Positions 30,493-39,922 of a DNA stretch of 64,000 bases are shown here, one piece after another. Both the position numbers and the translations under genes were made by a program. Source of the DNA: an uncultured Erysipelotrichaceae bacterium (GTDB taxonomy: Bacteria > Bacillota_I > Bacilli_A > Erysipelotrichales > Erysipelotrichaceae); the NCBI GenBank assembly GCA_944325255.1, contig CALUZH010000014.1, forward strand, positions 1 to 64,000. The letters are read 5' to 3'. Every line of letters begins with the position of its first letter. Positions within the stretch are counted from its first letter, which is position 1. The notes beneath the pieces were generated by a model that was not told the DNA's origin, searched no databases, and saw only the letters and a program-made list of their open reading frames with translations.

Positions 30493-33400
30493 GATTTGTT
30501 TCCTAATTCGTTCATCGAAATCATTGAGAAACTCATCGCTTCAAGAACACTGACTAAAGCGGCAGCCGTATCAAGGGAAGTCATACAGGAGATATTATTT
30601 TCGGCCGCTACCCGACGGATCAAGAAACCATCAAGGTGGGTCTTTTCCTTACTTGACATCGTATTGACGACAAAGTTAACCCGGCCCTGGCGGATAATGT
30701 CAATCACATTATCTTTTTCGCCTTGATCGATCTTATTGGCAATATGGACATGCAAGCCATTTTGTTCAAAGACCGAAGCTGTACCATCGGTAGCGTAGAT
30801 ACCATAACCGATATTGGCAAAGCGTTTGGCAATAGCCAAAGCTTCCTGTTTATCATTGCCGGCAATAGTCATAAGTACATTGCCATGGGTAGAAATCGAT
30901 ACACCGCTGGCGATAAGTGCCTTATATAAGGCTTTTTCCAGATTGACATCGGAACCCATCGCTTCACCGGTCGACTTCATTTCCGGACCTAAGACCGTAT
31001 CGACCGAACGCAATTTGGCAAAAGAGAAGACCGGAGCCTTGACATAGACACGGTTTTTGTTCTCTTCATGATATCCGGTAGTATAACCCTGTTCCTTTAA
31101 GCTGATGCCCAATGCCGCCTTAGTGGCAACATTGGCCATTTCCACCCCGGTAATCTTAGATAAGAACGGTACGGTGCGGCTTGAACGCGGATTAACTTCC
31201 AGAACATAGACAAAGTCATGACGGTCAACAATAAATTGAATATTGTAAAGGCCGATAAAATTAAAGCCTTTGCCGATTTTCAAAGTATAATCGATAATTG
31301 TATTTTTAACTTCTTGCGAGATCGTTTGGGTCGGATATACGGATATCGAGTCACCGGAGTGAACACCGGCTCTTTCAATATGTTCCATAACCCCCGGAAT
31401 ATAAACATCCTGGCCGTCACTGATGGCATCAACTTCCAATTCCTTACCGACAATATATTTATCAATCAAAATCGGGGCATCATGCGATATTTCCTTAACG
31501 GCATTTTGCATATAATGGGAAAGCTCATGATCATTTTGCACAATTTCCATAGCCCGACCACCCAAGACATAAGAAGGACGAACCAAAACCGGATAACCGA
31601 TACGGCCGGCAATAAGCAAGGCTTCATCAACCGTAATGGCTGTTTCCCCTTCCGGTTGCGGAATATTCAACTTTTTAAGCATGTCTTCAAATTCATGACG
31701 ATCTTCAGCCTTATCGATAGAATCAAGGTTGGTACCTAATATTCTGACACCGTTTTCGACCAAAGAATCGGCAAGATTAATAGCTGTCTGACCGCCGAAT
31801 TGGACAATGACACCAAGCGGTTTTTCTAATTCGACGACATGCATGACATCTTCGGTAGTCAAAGGTTCAAAGTAAAGCTTGTCACTGATGGCAAAGTCTG
31901 TCGATACCGTTTCCGGATTATTATTGATGATAATGGCTTCATATCCAAGCTCACGAATAGTATTGACGCAATGTACGGTGGCATAGTCAAATTCGACACC
32001 CTGGCCGATACGAATCGGACCGGAACCTAATACGATAATCTTTTGATTGTCGGAGACTTTAGATTCATTTTCTTGTTCATAAGTTGAATAGAAATAAGGA
32101 GTGGCACTTTGGTATTCTCCGGCACAGGTATCAACCATCTTATAAACCGGCATAATATTATTGGCCTTGCGCAATTTATAAATATCGTTGGCGCTCATAT
32201 GCCAATTACGGGCAATGTAGCTATCGGCAAAACCACGTTTTTTAAGCTGTTTCAAAGCTTCGACATCACCGATATTATCCTTCATCATTTTTTCTAATTC
32301 GATAATATAGGCGATATGTTCAAGGAAAAACATATCCATCTTGGTCATCTTATATACTTCACGGATATCAAGGCCCTTGCGTAACCATTCGGCAATGGCA
32401 AACATCCGCCGGTCATCATGTTCCAAAATAAGTTCTCTCAAAGCCTCGGCATCATAATTTTCCAGTTCAGGACTGGCTAAATGGTCAACCTTCATCTCCA
32501 AAGAACGGACAGCCTTTAAAAGCGATTCTTCAAAGTTGCGGCCAATCGACATAACTTCACCCGTCGCCTTCATTTGCGTACCTAAGCGACGATCGCCATT
32601 AGGGAATTTATCAAATGGGAAGCGTGGGAACTTTGTAACGACATAGTCAACATTCGGTTCAAAGCAGGCAAAAGTAGTCTTGGTGACCGGATTTTTAATC
32701 TCATCCAAAGTAAGACCCAAGGCTAATTTAGCCGAAATCTTGGCAATCGGATAACCGGTAGCCTTGGAAGCTAAGGCACTGGAACGGGATACCCGTGGAT
32801 TTACTTCAATGACATAATATTTATCACTTTGCGGATCAAGAGCCAGCTGGACATTGCATCCGCCGCAAATCTTTAAGGCCCGAATAATCTTAAGGGAGGC
32901 TTCCCTTAACATATTGGCTTCTTTGGCAGTCAATGTTTGGACCGGTGCTACGACAATACTGTCACCGGTATGGATACCGACCGGATCAACATTTTCCATA
33001 TTACATACGACAATGGCATTATCATTATTATCGCGAATAACTTCATATTCAATTTCTTTATAGCCGGCAATCGATTGTTCGATCAAACATTGATGAACCG
33101 GAGAAATCTTCAAGCCGGCTTCACAAATCGTTCTTAACTGTTCTTCATTATCGGCAAAACCGCCACCGGTGCCGCCTAAAGTATAAGCCGGACGCACAAC
33201 GACCGGATAACCCAAGGTCTTGCAATAGTCAACGGCATCTTCCACGGAATAGATGATCTTGCTTTGGGGAATCGGCTCACCGATTTCTTGCATCAAAGAA
33301 CGGAAGAGTTCACGATCTTCAGCCTTGGATATGGCATGCAAATCAGTGCCCAAAACTTCAACTCCGTACTCGTCCAAAATACCATCTTTGCTCAAGGCTA

Positions 33401-33698
33401 CAACCAGGTTAAGGCCGGTCTGTCCACCCAATGAACCCAAAATGGCATCCGGGCGTTCTTTATAAATGATCCGTTTGGCAAAATCAAGATTAATCGGTTC
33501 GATATAGACCTTATCAGCTACGGTCGTATCGGTCATTATCGTTGCCGGATTAGAATTAATTAATATTACCTCATAACCTTCTTCTTTTAAAGATTGACAG
33601 GCTTGCGTACCGGCATAGTCAAATTCGGCTGCCTGACCGATAATAATCGGTCCGGAACCGATAACCAGAATTTTCTTAATATCTTCTCTTTTAGGCAT
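30486..33698 (-). CDS. carB: Carbamoyl-phosphate synthase large subunit
   Basis: 1070 residues from the ATG at 33698 (Shine-Dalgarno AGGAG), eight bases inside the carA end. Two homologous ATP-grasp halves ([19 protein letters not shown] and [18 protein letters not shown]), then the oligomerisation and MGS-like allosteric domain at the C-terminus. It makes carbamoyl phosphate from bicarbonate, two ATP and ammonia. The large subunit looks fully functional; its partner CarA does not look able to supply ammonia from glutamine (see findings). Confidence 0.97.
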
Positions 33699-34755
33699 CT
33701 TGATTCTCCTTTTCAATCATCATTTTAAAATCGTCATATAATGTATGACTCAAGGTATTGGTATCCGGATAAAATTCCACACCGAAGGCCTTATAACGCT
33801 TATGGGCGATGCCTTCGATACTGCCGTCATTTAAGGCGGTATGAGTAATCTGCAACTCCGTGGCATTTAAAGAGTCCGGATCGATTTCATAGGCATGATT
33901 TTGATTGGTAATGATAACCCGGCCATCCTTTTTATTTAATACCGGATGATTGCCATGATGGCCAACGTGCATCTTAGAAACCTTTGCACCACCGGCCAAA
34001 GCTAAAATATCGCAACCCAATCCGACACCGAAAATAACGGTTTTATTTAAAAGTTCACGAACGGTTTCGATACTGCTTGAAAGATCGCGGGGATCGCCCG
34101 GACCATTAGATAAAAATACGGCATCCGGGACAAAACTCATGACTGTCTTGGCATCAATATCATATGGCAAAACAATCAGGTCAAAGCCTTTGCGGGACAT
34201 TTCCCGCAATATGGAAAGTTTGACACCGAAATCGATAATCACTACCCGTTTACCTTCACCCGGTATCGAGAATGATTTATCGGAAGCTACCTTGCTTACC
34301 AATTTTTCGGCTTTAGCTGTTTGAAGTTTTTTAATAACTTCCTCTATATCCTCATCAATATTGGCAAATGTCGCCTTCATTGTGCCGCTTGTTGTAAGCT
34401 TGGCAACCAAGGCTCGGGTATCAACGTCGCAAATGCCGGGAATATCTTCACGCTGCAAAAAATCTTCCAGGCTTTCTTGACACCGCCAATTGCTGGGCTT
34501 TTGGCACTCATCCTTAATGACAATGCCAAATACCGAAGGAGAAATGCTTTCATAATCATCACGGTTAATACCGCAATTGCCGATGAGCGGATAAGTCATA
34601 ACGACAATCTCCCCGGCCGAAGCCAAATCCGTAAATACTTCCTGATAACCGGCTATTGATGTGTTGAAAATAAGTTCACCGACTTTAAAATTGTCGCTGC
34701 CGATAGCTCTGCCTTCATAGATACTGCCATCTTCCAATACAAGTAATCTTTTCAT
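33691..34755 (-). CDS. carA: Carbamoyl-phosphate synthase small subunit with degenerate glutaminase site
   Basis: 354 residues from the ATG at 34755 (AAGGA five to six bases upstream). The fold is complete: the N-terminal CPSase domain (1-165) and the class I amidotransferase domain with LSNGPGDP. The catalytic triad is absent. The nucleophile elbow, normally GICLGHQ, reads GVGLGCD (243-249), with Gly245 where cysteine belongs, and the HPE motif reads YPD (329-331). I confirmed both segments on the nucleotide sequence. Operon position between pyrC and carB is normal. It probably remains a structural partner of CarB, with free ammonia as the nitrogen source; that is inference. Confidence 0.93.
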   Translation of the reverse strand: MKRLLVLEDGSIYEGRAIGSDNFKVGELIFNTSIAGYQEVFTDLASAGEIVVMTYPLIGNCGINRDDYESISPSVFGIVIKDECQKPSNWRCQESLEDFLQREDIPGICDVDTRALVAKLTTSGTMKATFANIDEDIEEVIKKLQTAKAEKLVSKVASDKSFSIPGEGKRVVIIDFGVKLSILREMSRKGFDLIVLPYDIDAKTVMSFVPDAVFLSNGPGDPRDLSSSIETVRELLNKTVIFGVGLGCDILALAGGAKVSKMHVGHHGNHPVLNKKDGRVIITNQNHAYEIDPDSLNATELQITHTALNDGSIEGIAHKRYKAFGVEFYPDTNTLSHTLYDDFKMMIEKENQDA

Positions 34756-34757
34756 GT

Positions 34758-36020
34758 TCATCCTTTGAAAACCGTCCTTCCTGCAACTATTGTTTCTTGT
34801 ACTTTACCATATACCTCTAACCCGTCAAACGGGGAATTATGTCCCTTAGATACAAAACTATTCACATCTATCTTATAAGGATGGTCAAAATCCACCAAAA
34901 TAATATCGGCATCATAGCCTTCCTTAATTAAGCCCTTATTTTTAAAACCGAAACGTAAGGCCGGTTTCAAACTCATCCAATCAATTAATTGGCCTAATTT
35001 CCATCGACCCTTATAAACAAATTCGCTATATAAGACAGCCAAACTGGTCTCTAAGGATACAATGCCAAAGGGAGCTTTTTCCATGCTTTCCCTTTTTTCT
35101 TCGGCACTGTGAGGAGCGTGGTCGGAGGCAATAAAATCCAAGGCACCGCTTTCCAAGCCCTCAATCAAAGCCATTCGATCTTCATGACTTCTTAACGGCG
35201 GATTCATCTTAAAGTTTGGACCTTCAACATCCTTATCTTCCAATAAAAGATGATGGGCGGTCACCTCGCCGCTTACATCATAACCCCGCTTTTTATATTC
35301 CCTTAAAGCGGCCACACTCTCCTTGGCCGAGATATGGCAAGCATGGTAGCGATTTTGCGGATGCATAATAGCCAAATCCCGTTTCAAGGCTGCACTTTCA
35401 CATTCGCTGGGAATCCCGATTAAATGCTTTTCGGAACTATATTTTCCCAAATGCATCGAGGCCCCTTTAGGACGATAGCGCATATCTTCAGTATGAGCGA
35501 CAATCATGACATCTTCTTTTAAGGCTCTATTGAATATCTCTTTCATTATTTCATCATCTTGGACCCCGACGCCATCATCAGAAAAGATATTAATGCCCAA
35601 TTTTTTAATTGCCGCAAAATCCACAATCGCTTTTCCCTTTTCTTCTTTGGTCATCGTCGCATAAGGAAAGATATTTATAATGGCATCATCTTGCAGCTTC
35701 TTAAGATATGATTTAATCGTTTCGGGATTATCAGGATATGGTATGACATTAGGCATTGGACAAATCGTCGTAAATCCACCCTTAGCCGCGGCCATAGAAC
35801 CGCTTTTAATCGTCTCCTTATAGGTATATCCCGGTTCCCTTAAATGCACATGGACATCAATAAGACCCGGTAAAACATATAAGCCCGAAGCATCAATAAT
35901 TTCACAATCTTCATCAATATTTTCCCCGATCTTTTCGATCTTGTCATTATTTAATAAAAGATCAAGTTTTTGAAGCTTACCGTCATAATATAATGTCCCG
36001 TTTTTAATTAAGCGCATCAT
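34758..36020 (-). CDS. pyrC: Dihydroorotase
   Basis: 420-residue type I dihydroorotase. The metal ligands lie in DVHVHLREPG, the carboxylated-lysine region, VAHTED, HACHIS and ASDHAPHS. It closes N-carbamoyl-aspartate to dihydroorotate. Two adjacent ATG codons (36020 and 36017) compete; AAGGAG lies five bases before the first. It overlaps pyrB by four bases. Confidence 0.96.
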   Translation of the reverse strand: MMRLIKNGTLYYDGKLQKLDLLLNNDKIEKIGENIDEDCEIIDASGLYVLPGLIDVHVHLREPGYTYKETIKSGSMAAAKGGFTTICPMPNVIPYPDNPETIKSYLKKLQDDAIINIFPYATMTKEEKGKAIVDFAAIKKLGINIFSDDGVGVQDDEIMKEIFNRALKEDVMIVAHTEDMRYRPKGASMHLGKYSSEKHLIGIPSECESAALKRDLAIMHPQNRYHACHISAKESVAALREYKKRGYDVSGEVTAHHLLLEDKDVEGPNFKMNPPLRSHEDRMALIEGLESGALDFIASDHAPHSAEEKRESMEKAPFGIVSLETSLAVLYSEFVYKGRWKLGQLIDWMSLKPALRFGFKNKGLIKEGYDADIILVDFDHPYKIDVNSFVSKGHNSPFDGLEVYGKVQETIVAGRTVFKG

Positions 36021-36916
36021 AAAGTCTCCTTAAAAGGGCGATAACCAAAGGCTCTTTTAATAATAGCCTTGCGAACTGAAACCCCATTAGCCATTTGTTT
36101 AAAGATCCGTGATTTTGGTGCTTCCACCAGTTCATCGGCAATTTCCACGCCCCGATTAACCGGTGCCGGATGCATGATGATGGCCTTTTCCTTAAGCATA
36201 TCGTAGCGTCTTTGATCCAGCCCGTAAATATGCAAATATTCTTCATCGCTGAGGGTATTTATCGCTCCTCTTTCCTTTTGGATTCGTAACATCATTACCA
36301 CATCAGCCTTTTTAAGACCTTCATCCAAATCAATAAAATCATAACCCGCTCTTTGCCAAATCTTAGGTCCGGCAAAATAAACTTCTGCCCCTAATTTCCC
36401 TAAGGCTATTTTATTGGAAGTGGCAACCCGCGAATGCGCCACATCACCGACAATCAAAACCTTAAGACCGGCAAAATATCCGAATTCCTGATATATTGTC
36501 AATAGATCCAATAAGCATTGCGAAGGATGATTGCCCGCGCCATCGCCGGCATTGATAATCGGAATATCAATATTTTCTAATTCTTTATAATATTCATCCT
36601 GCATATGACGAATCACTAAGACATCATAACCGATGGAAGCAAAGGTCTTGCAGGTATCATAGAGGGTCTCCCCCTTGGTGACGCTTGAGGCCGAAGCGAC
36701 AAAATCGACTATCTTGCAGCCTAACTGCAGCTCGGCACTGGCAAAAGAGAAGTGCGTGCGGGTCGATGGTTCAAAAAAAAGATTGGCGACCAAAGCTTTA
36801 TGCTGAGGCAATTGCCAATCTTTATAAGAATTATAAAAACCTTGCGCATCTTCCAGTATCGAAAAGATGTCAGCAGTTGATAGATCGTTCATGGATAATA
36901 GTGAATATTGATTCAT
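36017..36916 (-). CDS. pyrB: Aspartate carbamoyltransferase catalytic subunit
   Basis: 299 residues. The carbamoyl-phosphate site FEPSTRTHFSF, the KGET loop (VTKGETLYDT), the GDGAGNHPSQCLLD segment and the C-terminal HPAPVNRGVEI are present. First gene of the UMP operon pyrB-C-carA-carB-K-D-F-E. No pyrI regulatory subunit, pyrR or pyrP is here. The leader is only about 20 bases long with AAAGGGGA as Shine-Dalgarno, which rules out a PyrR-type attenuator. Confidence 0.96.
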   Translation of the reverse strand: MNQYSLLSMNDLSTADIFSILEDAQGFYNSYKDWQLPQHKALVANLFFEPSTRTHFSFASAELQLGCKIVDFVASASSVTKGETLYDTCKTFASIGYDVLVIRHMQDEYYKELENIDIPIINAGDGAGNHPSQCLLDLLTIYQEFGYFAGLKVLIVGDVAHSRVATSNKIALGKLGAEVYFAGPKIWQRAGYDFIDLDEGLKKADVVMMLRIQKERGAINTLSDEEYLHIYGLDQRRYDMLKEKAIIMHPAPVNRGVEIADELVEAPKSRIFKQMANGVSVRKAIIKRAFGYRPFKETL

Positions 36917-36943
36917 AAAATCCCCTTTCGCAATATCTCAATT

Positions 36944-36971
36944 ATCATACCATAAAATGTTGATAATTCAA
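36944..36971 (-). promoter_or_regulatory. Promoter of the pyr operon
   Basis: TTGAAT (36966-36971), a 16-base spacer ending in TGG and TATGAT (36944-36949) on the minus strand, giving a leader too short for an RNA switch. Confidence 0.7.
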
Positions 36972-36976
36972 GTATT

Positions 36977-36996
36977 TGTTAAGCAAATGTTAAGCA
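36977..36996. repeat. Tandem direct repeat between divergent promoters
   Basis: TGTTAAGCA occurs twice with a period of 11 bases (36977-36985 and 36988-36996), about one helical turn, between the -35 boxes of the pyr operon and of the divergent gene at 37050. It may be a binding site for an unidentified regulator. Confidence 0.5.
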
Positions 36997-37001
36997 GATA
37001 A

Positions 37002-37031
37002 TTGGCTTAATTTCCTTAATTAGGATATAGT
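37002..37031 (+). promoter_or_regulatory. Promoter of the CmpB-type membrane gene
   Basis: TTGGCT (37002-37007), an 18-base spacer and TATAGT (37026-37031), followed by AGAGGT as Shine-Dalgarno before the ATG at 37050. Confidence 0.6.
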
Positions 37032-37049
37032 AAGTAAAAGAGGTAAATT

Positions 37050-37889
37050 ATGTTTTTATTTAATGAAATGGTCCTTTTATTTTTCATCTTCGCCGTCCTT
37101 GGCTGGATTATGGAAGTAAGCTTAAAATATATCCAATATCATCGTTTTATCAACCGTGGTTTTTTAATCGGCCCCTATTGTCCGATATATGGCTGGGGTG
37201 TTGTCGGCGTAACAATCCTGGTTGGCGGACTTATCGGCCGCCAAGGCACCATCGGTGAAACTTTTTTAGCCGGCTTTGTCATTTGCGGAGCTTTGGAATA
37301 TTTTACATCCTACTATATGGAAAAATTCTTCCATGCCCGCTGGTGGGACTATTCCGATAAACCGATGAATTTAAACGGCCGAATCTGGATCGGCAATTTG
37401 ATTCTTTTCGGTTTGGCTTCGGTTGTCATTGTCCGTTTTATTGCCCCGCACTACTTTAATTGGGCCGACACCTTGCCGGCAAGCCTTTTAAGCATCATCT
37501 CGGTCGGCATTATCATTTTAGTCGGTACCGACTATGTCGTATCGCATTTCTTAATGAATATTGTCAAAAAGACCATCGACAATAAGGCCAAAGATGATAC
37601 TGAGGAAATCAGCCTACAAATTCGGGCTCTTTTAAAGGATAAGGGCATGCTCGAAAGAAGAATTATAGAGGCTTATCCGGATTTTAAGGTTATTCCGCAA
37701 AAACTCAAAAATGATTATGAAAAAGCCAAAAATGATTACCGGCAAGCCAAAAAAGAAGTTCGTAAATATCTCAACCATCGCTTTGATAAAAATTTCAATC
37801 GTGAACTCTATCTTAAAGCCAAAGCTGATGCAGCTGCCAAATATGCAAAGCTTGAAGCTATCATCAATCAAATCAAAAATCGTTTTTAG
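37050..37889 (+). CDS. Putative ABC-transporter type IV (CmpB/PF06541-like) membrane protein
   Basis: 279 residues. The first 175 residues hold about five membrane helices with the family signature FAVLGWIMEVSLKYIQYHRFINRGFLIGPYCPIYGWG and a later MEKFFHARWWDYSDKPMNLNGR. The last 90 residues are charged and helical (coiled-coil-like, many Lys, Asp, Glu). Despite the family name, no ATPase partner is adjacent and the function is unknown. Transcribed alone, with a terminator after it. Confidence 0.85.
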   Translation: MFLFNEMVLLFFIFAVLGWIMEVSLKYIQYHRFINRGFLIGPYCPIYGWGVVGVTILVGGLIGRQGTIGETFLAGFVICGALEYFTSYYMEKFFHARWWDYSDKPMNLNGRIWIGNLILFGLASVVIVRFIAPHYFNWADTLPASLLSIISVGIIILVGTDYVVSHFLMNIVKKTIDNKAKDDTEEISLQIRALLKDKGMLERRIIEAYPDFKVIPQKLKNDYEKAKNDYRQAKKEVRKYLNHRFDKNFNRELYLKAKADAAAKYAKLEAIINQIKNRF

Positions 37890-37900
37890 CTTATTTATTC

Positions 37901-37925
37901 AGGGCGCAAAAGCCCTTTTTCTTTT
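37901..37925 (+). terminator. Terminator after the CmpB-type gene
   Basis: AGGGC-GCAAAA-GCCCT followed by TTTTCTTTTT, 11 bases after the stop codon. Confidence 0.8.
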
Positions 37926-37963
37926 TATCGCAAAGCGAAGATTAATAATAGATATCTCTAAAT

Positions 37964-38116
37964 TTAATTATCGGTGATTCCTTTAACCATTTTAAATGCC
38001 AAAATACCGATGATAAATAAGTAGATACCGGCAATTAAATAGATAAATTGAATTTTTGTACTAATAATAATTTTTTTCATTGACAAATAAATAAAAAATG
38101 ATGATAATTTTCTCAT
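37964..38116 (-). CDS. Small hydrophobic protein, single membrane helix
   Basis: A short reading frame of 50 codons (ATG at 38116) or 38 codons (ATG at 38080). The common part begins MKKIIISTKIQF and contains one strong membrane helix (YLIAGIYLFIIGILAF) with a basic residue before it and KMVKG after it, a typical positive-inside small protein. Neither start has a Shine-Dalgarno; a TATAAT on the minus strand (38125-38130) ends eight bases before the longer start. The 5' part overlaps the divergent riboswitch promoter. The 37926-38125 gap holds nothing else I recognise. Existence is likely but unproven. Confidence 0.5.
   Translation of the reverse strand: MRKLSSFFIYLSMKKIIISTKIQFIYLIAGIYLFIIGILAFKMVKGITDN
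38080..38108 (+). promoter_or_regulatory. Promoter of the lysine-riboswitch operon
   Basis: A near-consensus promoter: TTGACA (38080-38085), 17-base spacer, GATAAT (38103-38108). Transcription would start around 38115, just before helix P1 of the riboswitch. Confidence 0.85.
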
Positions 38117-38125
38117 AAATAAAAA

Positions 38126-38283
38126 TTATAGAGGTAGCGATGTAGATTAGTACGTTTCGGAGCGGGCACGCTGAGAAGAGACGGAAAGGCAATCATCGCC
38201 GAATGAATATTGCAGGCATGTAATATTCATGGGGTTATAAGAAACACTTATAACACTCCTACGTTAGGTAGAGGAGCTATAAC
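38126..38283 (+). promoter_or_regulatory. Lysine riboswitch (L box)
   Basis: The aptamer shows the L-box landmarks in order: AGAGGTAGCGA after the 5' side of P1, the GAAAGGC and ATCGCCGAA blocks (about 38184-38202), two long hairpin arms including GTTATAAGAAACACTTATAAC, and the GAGGAGCTAT end. P1 pairs TTATAG (38126-38131) with CTATAA (38277-38282). The 3' side of P1 can instead pair with the terminator (GCTATAACG 38276-38284 with CGTTATGGC 38303-38311, nine pairs with one wobble), so lysine binding should free the terminator and switch expression off. Confidence 0.93.
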
Positions 38284-38293
38284 GTTCGAACTT

Positions 38294-38328
38294 AAAATCA
38301 TACGTTATGGCGTATGATTTTTATTTTT
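38294..38328 (+). terminator. Riboswitch-controlled transcription attenuator
   Basis: AAAATCATACG-TTATGG-CGTATGATTTT followed by a T-rich run. It competes with the antiterminator that uses the 3' strand of riboswitch helix P1. Confidence 0.92.
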
Positions 38329-38349
38329 ATGTAAAGGAGAAAAAAACAA

Positions 38350-39180
38350 ATGAAAAAAATGCTTATGGCCCTGGCTGTCCTTTTAACTTTAACCGCCTGC
38401 GGCAACACCAATCAAACCGAAGAAACGGAAGAAACTCAAAACCCAAGCACCTTCACTGTCGGTATGGAATGTGCATATGCCCCTTTTAATTACCAAGTAG
38501 CCCAAGCCAGTGATACCAGTGTCGAAATTGACGGCGGCTATTGTGATGGCTATGATGTCATGATTGCTTCCCGCATCGCCGACAGCTTAGGACGTGAACT
38601 TGTAATCAAAAAAATTAGTTGGAATGGTCTTATTCCGGCACTACAAAATGATGAAATCGATGCCATTATTGCCGGTATGACCGCTGATGAAGAAAGAGAA
38701 GAAGGTGTTGATTTCACCGATCCTTACTATGATTCACACGGTATGATTATGATTGTAAGAGCTGATTCTGAAGAAGCATCATATACCGATATCCAACAAT
38801 TCTCCGGCAAAAATGTTGTCGGTCAAATGGGCACCAACTATGATACGGTTATCGATCAAATCGAAGGTGTCAACCACGTAACTCCAAAACAAACTTATCC
38901 GGAAATGATCTTGGCTTTGCAAAGCGGCGACGTTGACGGTATCACTGCCGAAATCGCTGTCGCCCAAGGGGTAGTTGCTGCCAATCCTGATCTCGCTATC
39001 GTGGAATTTGACGAAGGTCATGGTTTTGAATGCGATACAACAGTATCTATCGGACTCAAAGAAGGAAGCCGCGGCAGTGAATTCTTCAATGCCGTAAGTG
39101 ATGCCTTAAGTGCCATCAGCGAAGATGAAAGAGCTGAGCTCATGGCCTTGGCCGTCAATAATCAACCGGCCGGAGAATAA
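38350..39180 (+). CDS. Amino-acid ABC transporter substrate-binding lipoprotein, probably lysine
   Basis: 276 residues, a family 3 solute-binding protein. The signal peptide ends in a lipobox LTAC with Cys18 as the lipid anchor. The mature part has the usual periplasmic-binding pattern (FTVGMECAYAPFNY, LIPALQNDEIDAIIAGMTADEEREEGVDFTDPYY, GKNVVGQMGTNYD). The gene sits directly under a lysine riboswitch, which is the reason to call lysine (or a related basic amino acid) as the ligand. The Shine-Dalgarno AAAGGAG lies ten bases upstream. Confidence 0.92.
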   Translation: MKKMLMALAVLLTLTACGNTNQTEETEETQNPSTFTVGMECAYAPFNYQVAQASDTSVEIDGGYCDGYDVMIASRIADSLGRELVIKKISWNGLIPALQNDEIDAIIAGMTADEEREEGVDFTDPYYDSHGMIMIVRADSEEASYTDIQQFSGKNVVGQMGTNYDTVIDQIEGVNHVTPKQTYPEMILALQSGDVDGITAEIAVAQGVVAANPDLAIVEFDEGHGFECDTTVSIGLKEGSRGSEFFNAVSDALSAISEDERAELMALAVNNQPAGE

Positions 39181-39182
39181 TC

Positions 39183-39911
39183 ATGGCTATTGATTTCGGA
39201 AAATTGGCCGATATCTTTGTCACCAATTGGCCGATGTTTTTACACGGTATCTACATTACCGTATTATTTGCCATCGTCGGTACCGTTTGCGGTTTTATTA
39301 TCGGTCTTATCATCGGCAGCCTTAAAACCATTAAAGTTAATGATTATGATAAACCTATCATCAAAATCTTAAAAACTATGATGCAGGCAGTATTACGTTT
39401 TTATGTCTGGGTATTCCGGGGAACCCCGATGATGATTCAAGCGGTATTTCTCTATTATTTATTTAAACCGCTGATTAATTGGACCAGCTTTGAGGCAGCC
39501 TTGGTAATCATCTCGGTTAATACCGGTGCTTATATGGCAGAAATTATCCGTTCGGGTATTCAATCGATTGACAAAGGACAAAGCGAAGCTGCCCAAAGTA
39601 TCGGTATGAGTCATTTTCAAAATCTTATTTATATTATTCTGCCGCAAGCCATTCAAAACAGTTTTCCCTCAATCGGCAACCAATTGATCGTCAATATCAA
39701 AGACAGCTCAATGCTCAATGTCTTGCAGGTAACCGAATTATATTTCCAAACGATGTCCATTGCCGGCAGCAATATGCGTTTTATCGAAACTTATTTAATT
39801 TCAGCCATTATCTATCTCATATTAACCAGTGTGGCATCGTTTATTCTCAACTGTTTGGAGCGCAAAACCAATCACGAAGGCAAAAAGCGCCATATCGATT
39901 TCTGCAGCTAG
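39183..39911 (+). CDS. Amino-acid ABC transporter permease, probably lysine
   Basis: 242-residue permease of the His/Glu/Gln/Arg family. It has about five membrane helices and the cytoplasmic EAA loop SEAAQSIGMSHFQNLIYIILPQAIQNSFPS that contacts the ATPase. FRGTPMMIQ is the standard motif of this family. It follows the binding-protein gene by two bases and would form a homodimer. Confidence 0.95.
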   Translation: MAIDFGKLADIFVTNWPMFLHGIYITVLFAIVGTVCGFIIGLIIGSLKTIKVNDYDKPIIKILKTMMQAVLRFYVWVFRGTPMMIQAVFLYYLFKPLINWTSFEAALVIISVNTGAYMAEIIRSGIQSIDKGQSEAAQSIGMSHFQNLIYIILPQAIQNSFPSIGNQLIVNIKDSSMLNVLQVTELYFQTMSIAGSNMRFIETYLISAIIYLILTSVASFILNCLERKTNHEGKKRHIDFCS

Positions 39912-39922
39912 GAGTATAAATT

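Noticed and set aside
36917-36943. Search for a PyrR-binding attenuator before pyrB
   Set aside because: The leader is too short and contains no terminator or conserved PyrR-binding loop.
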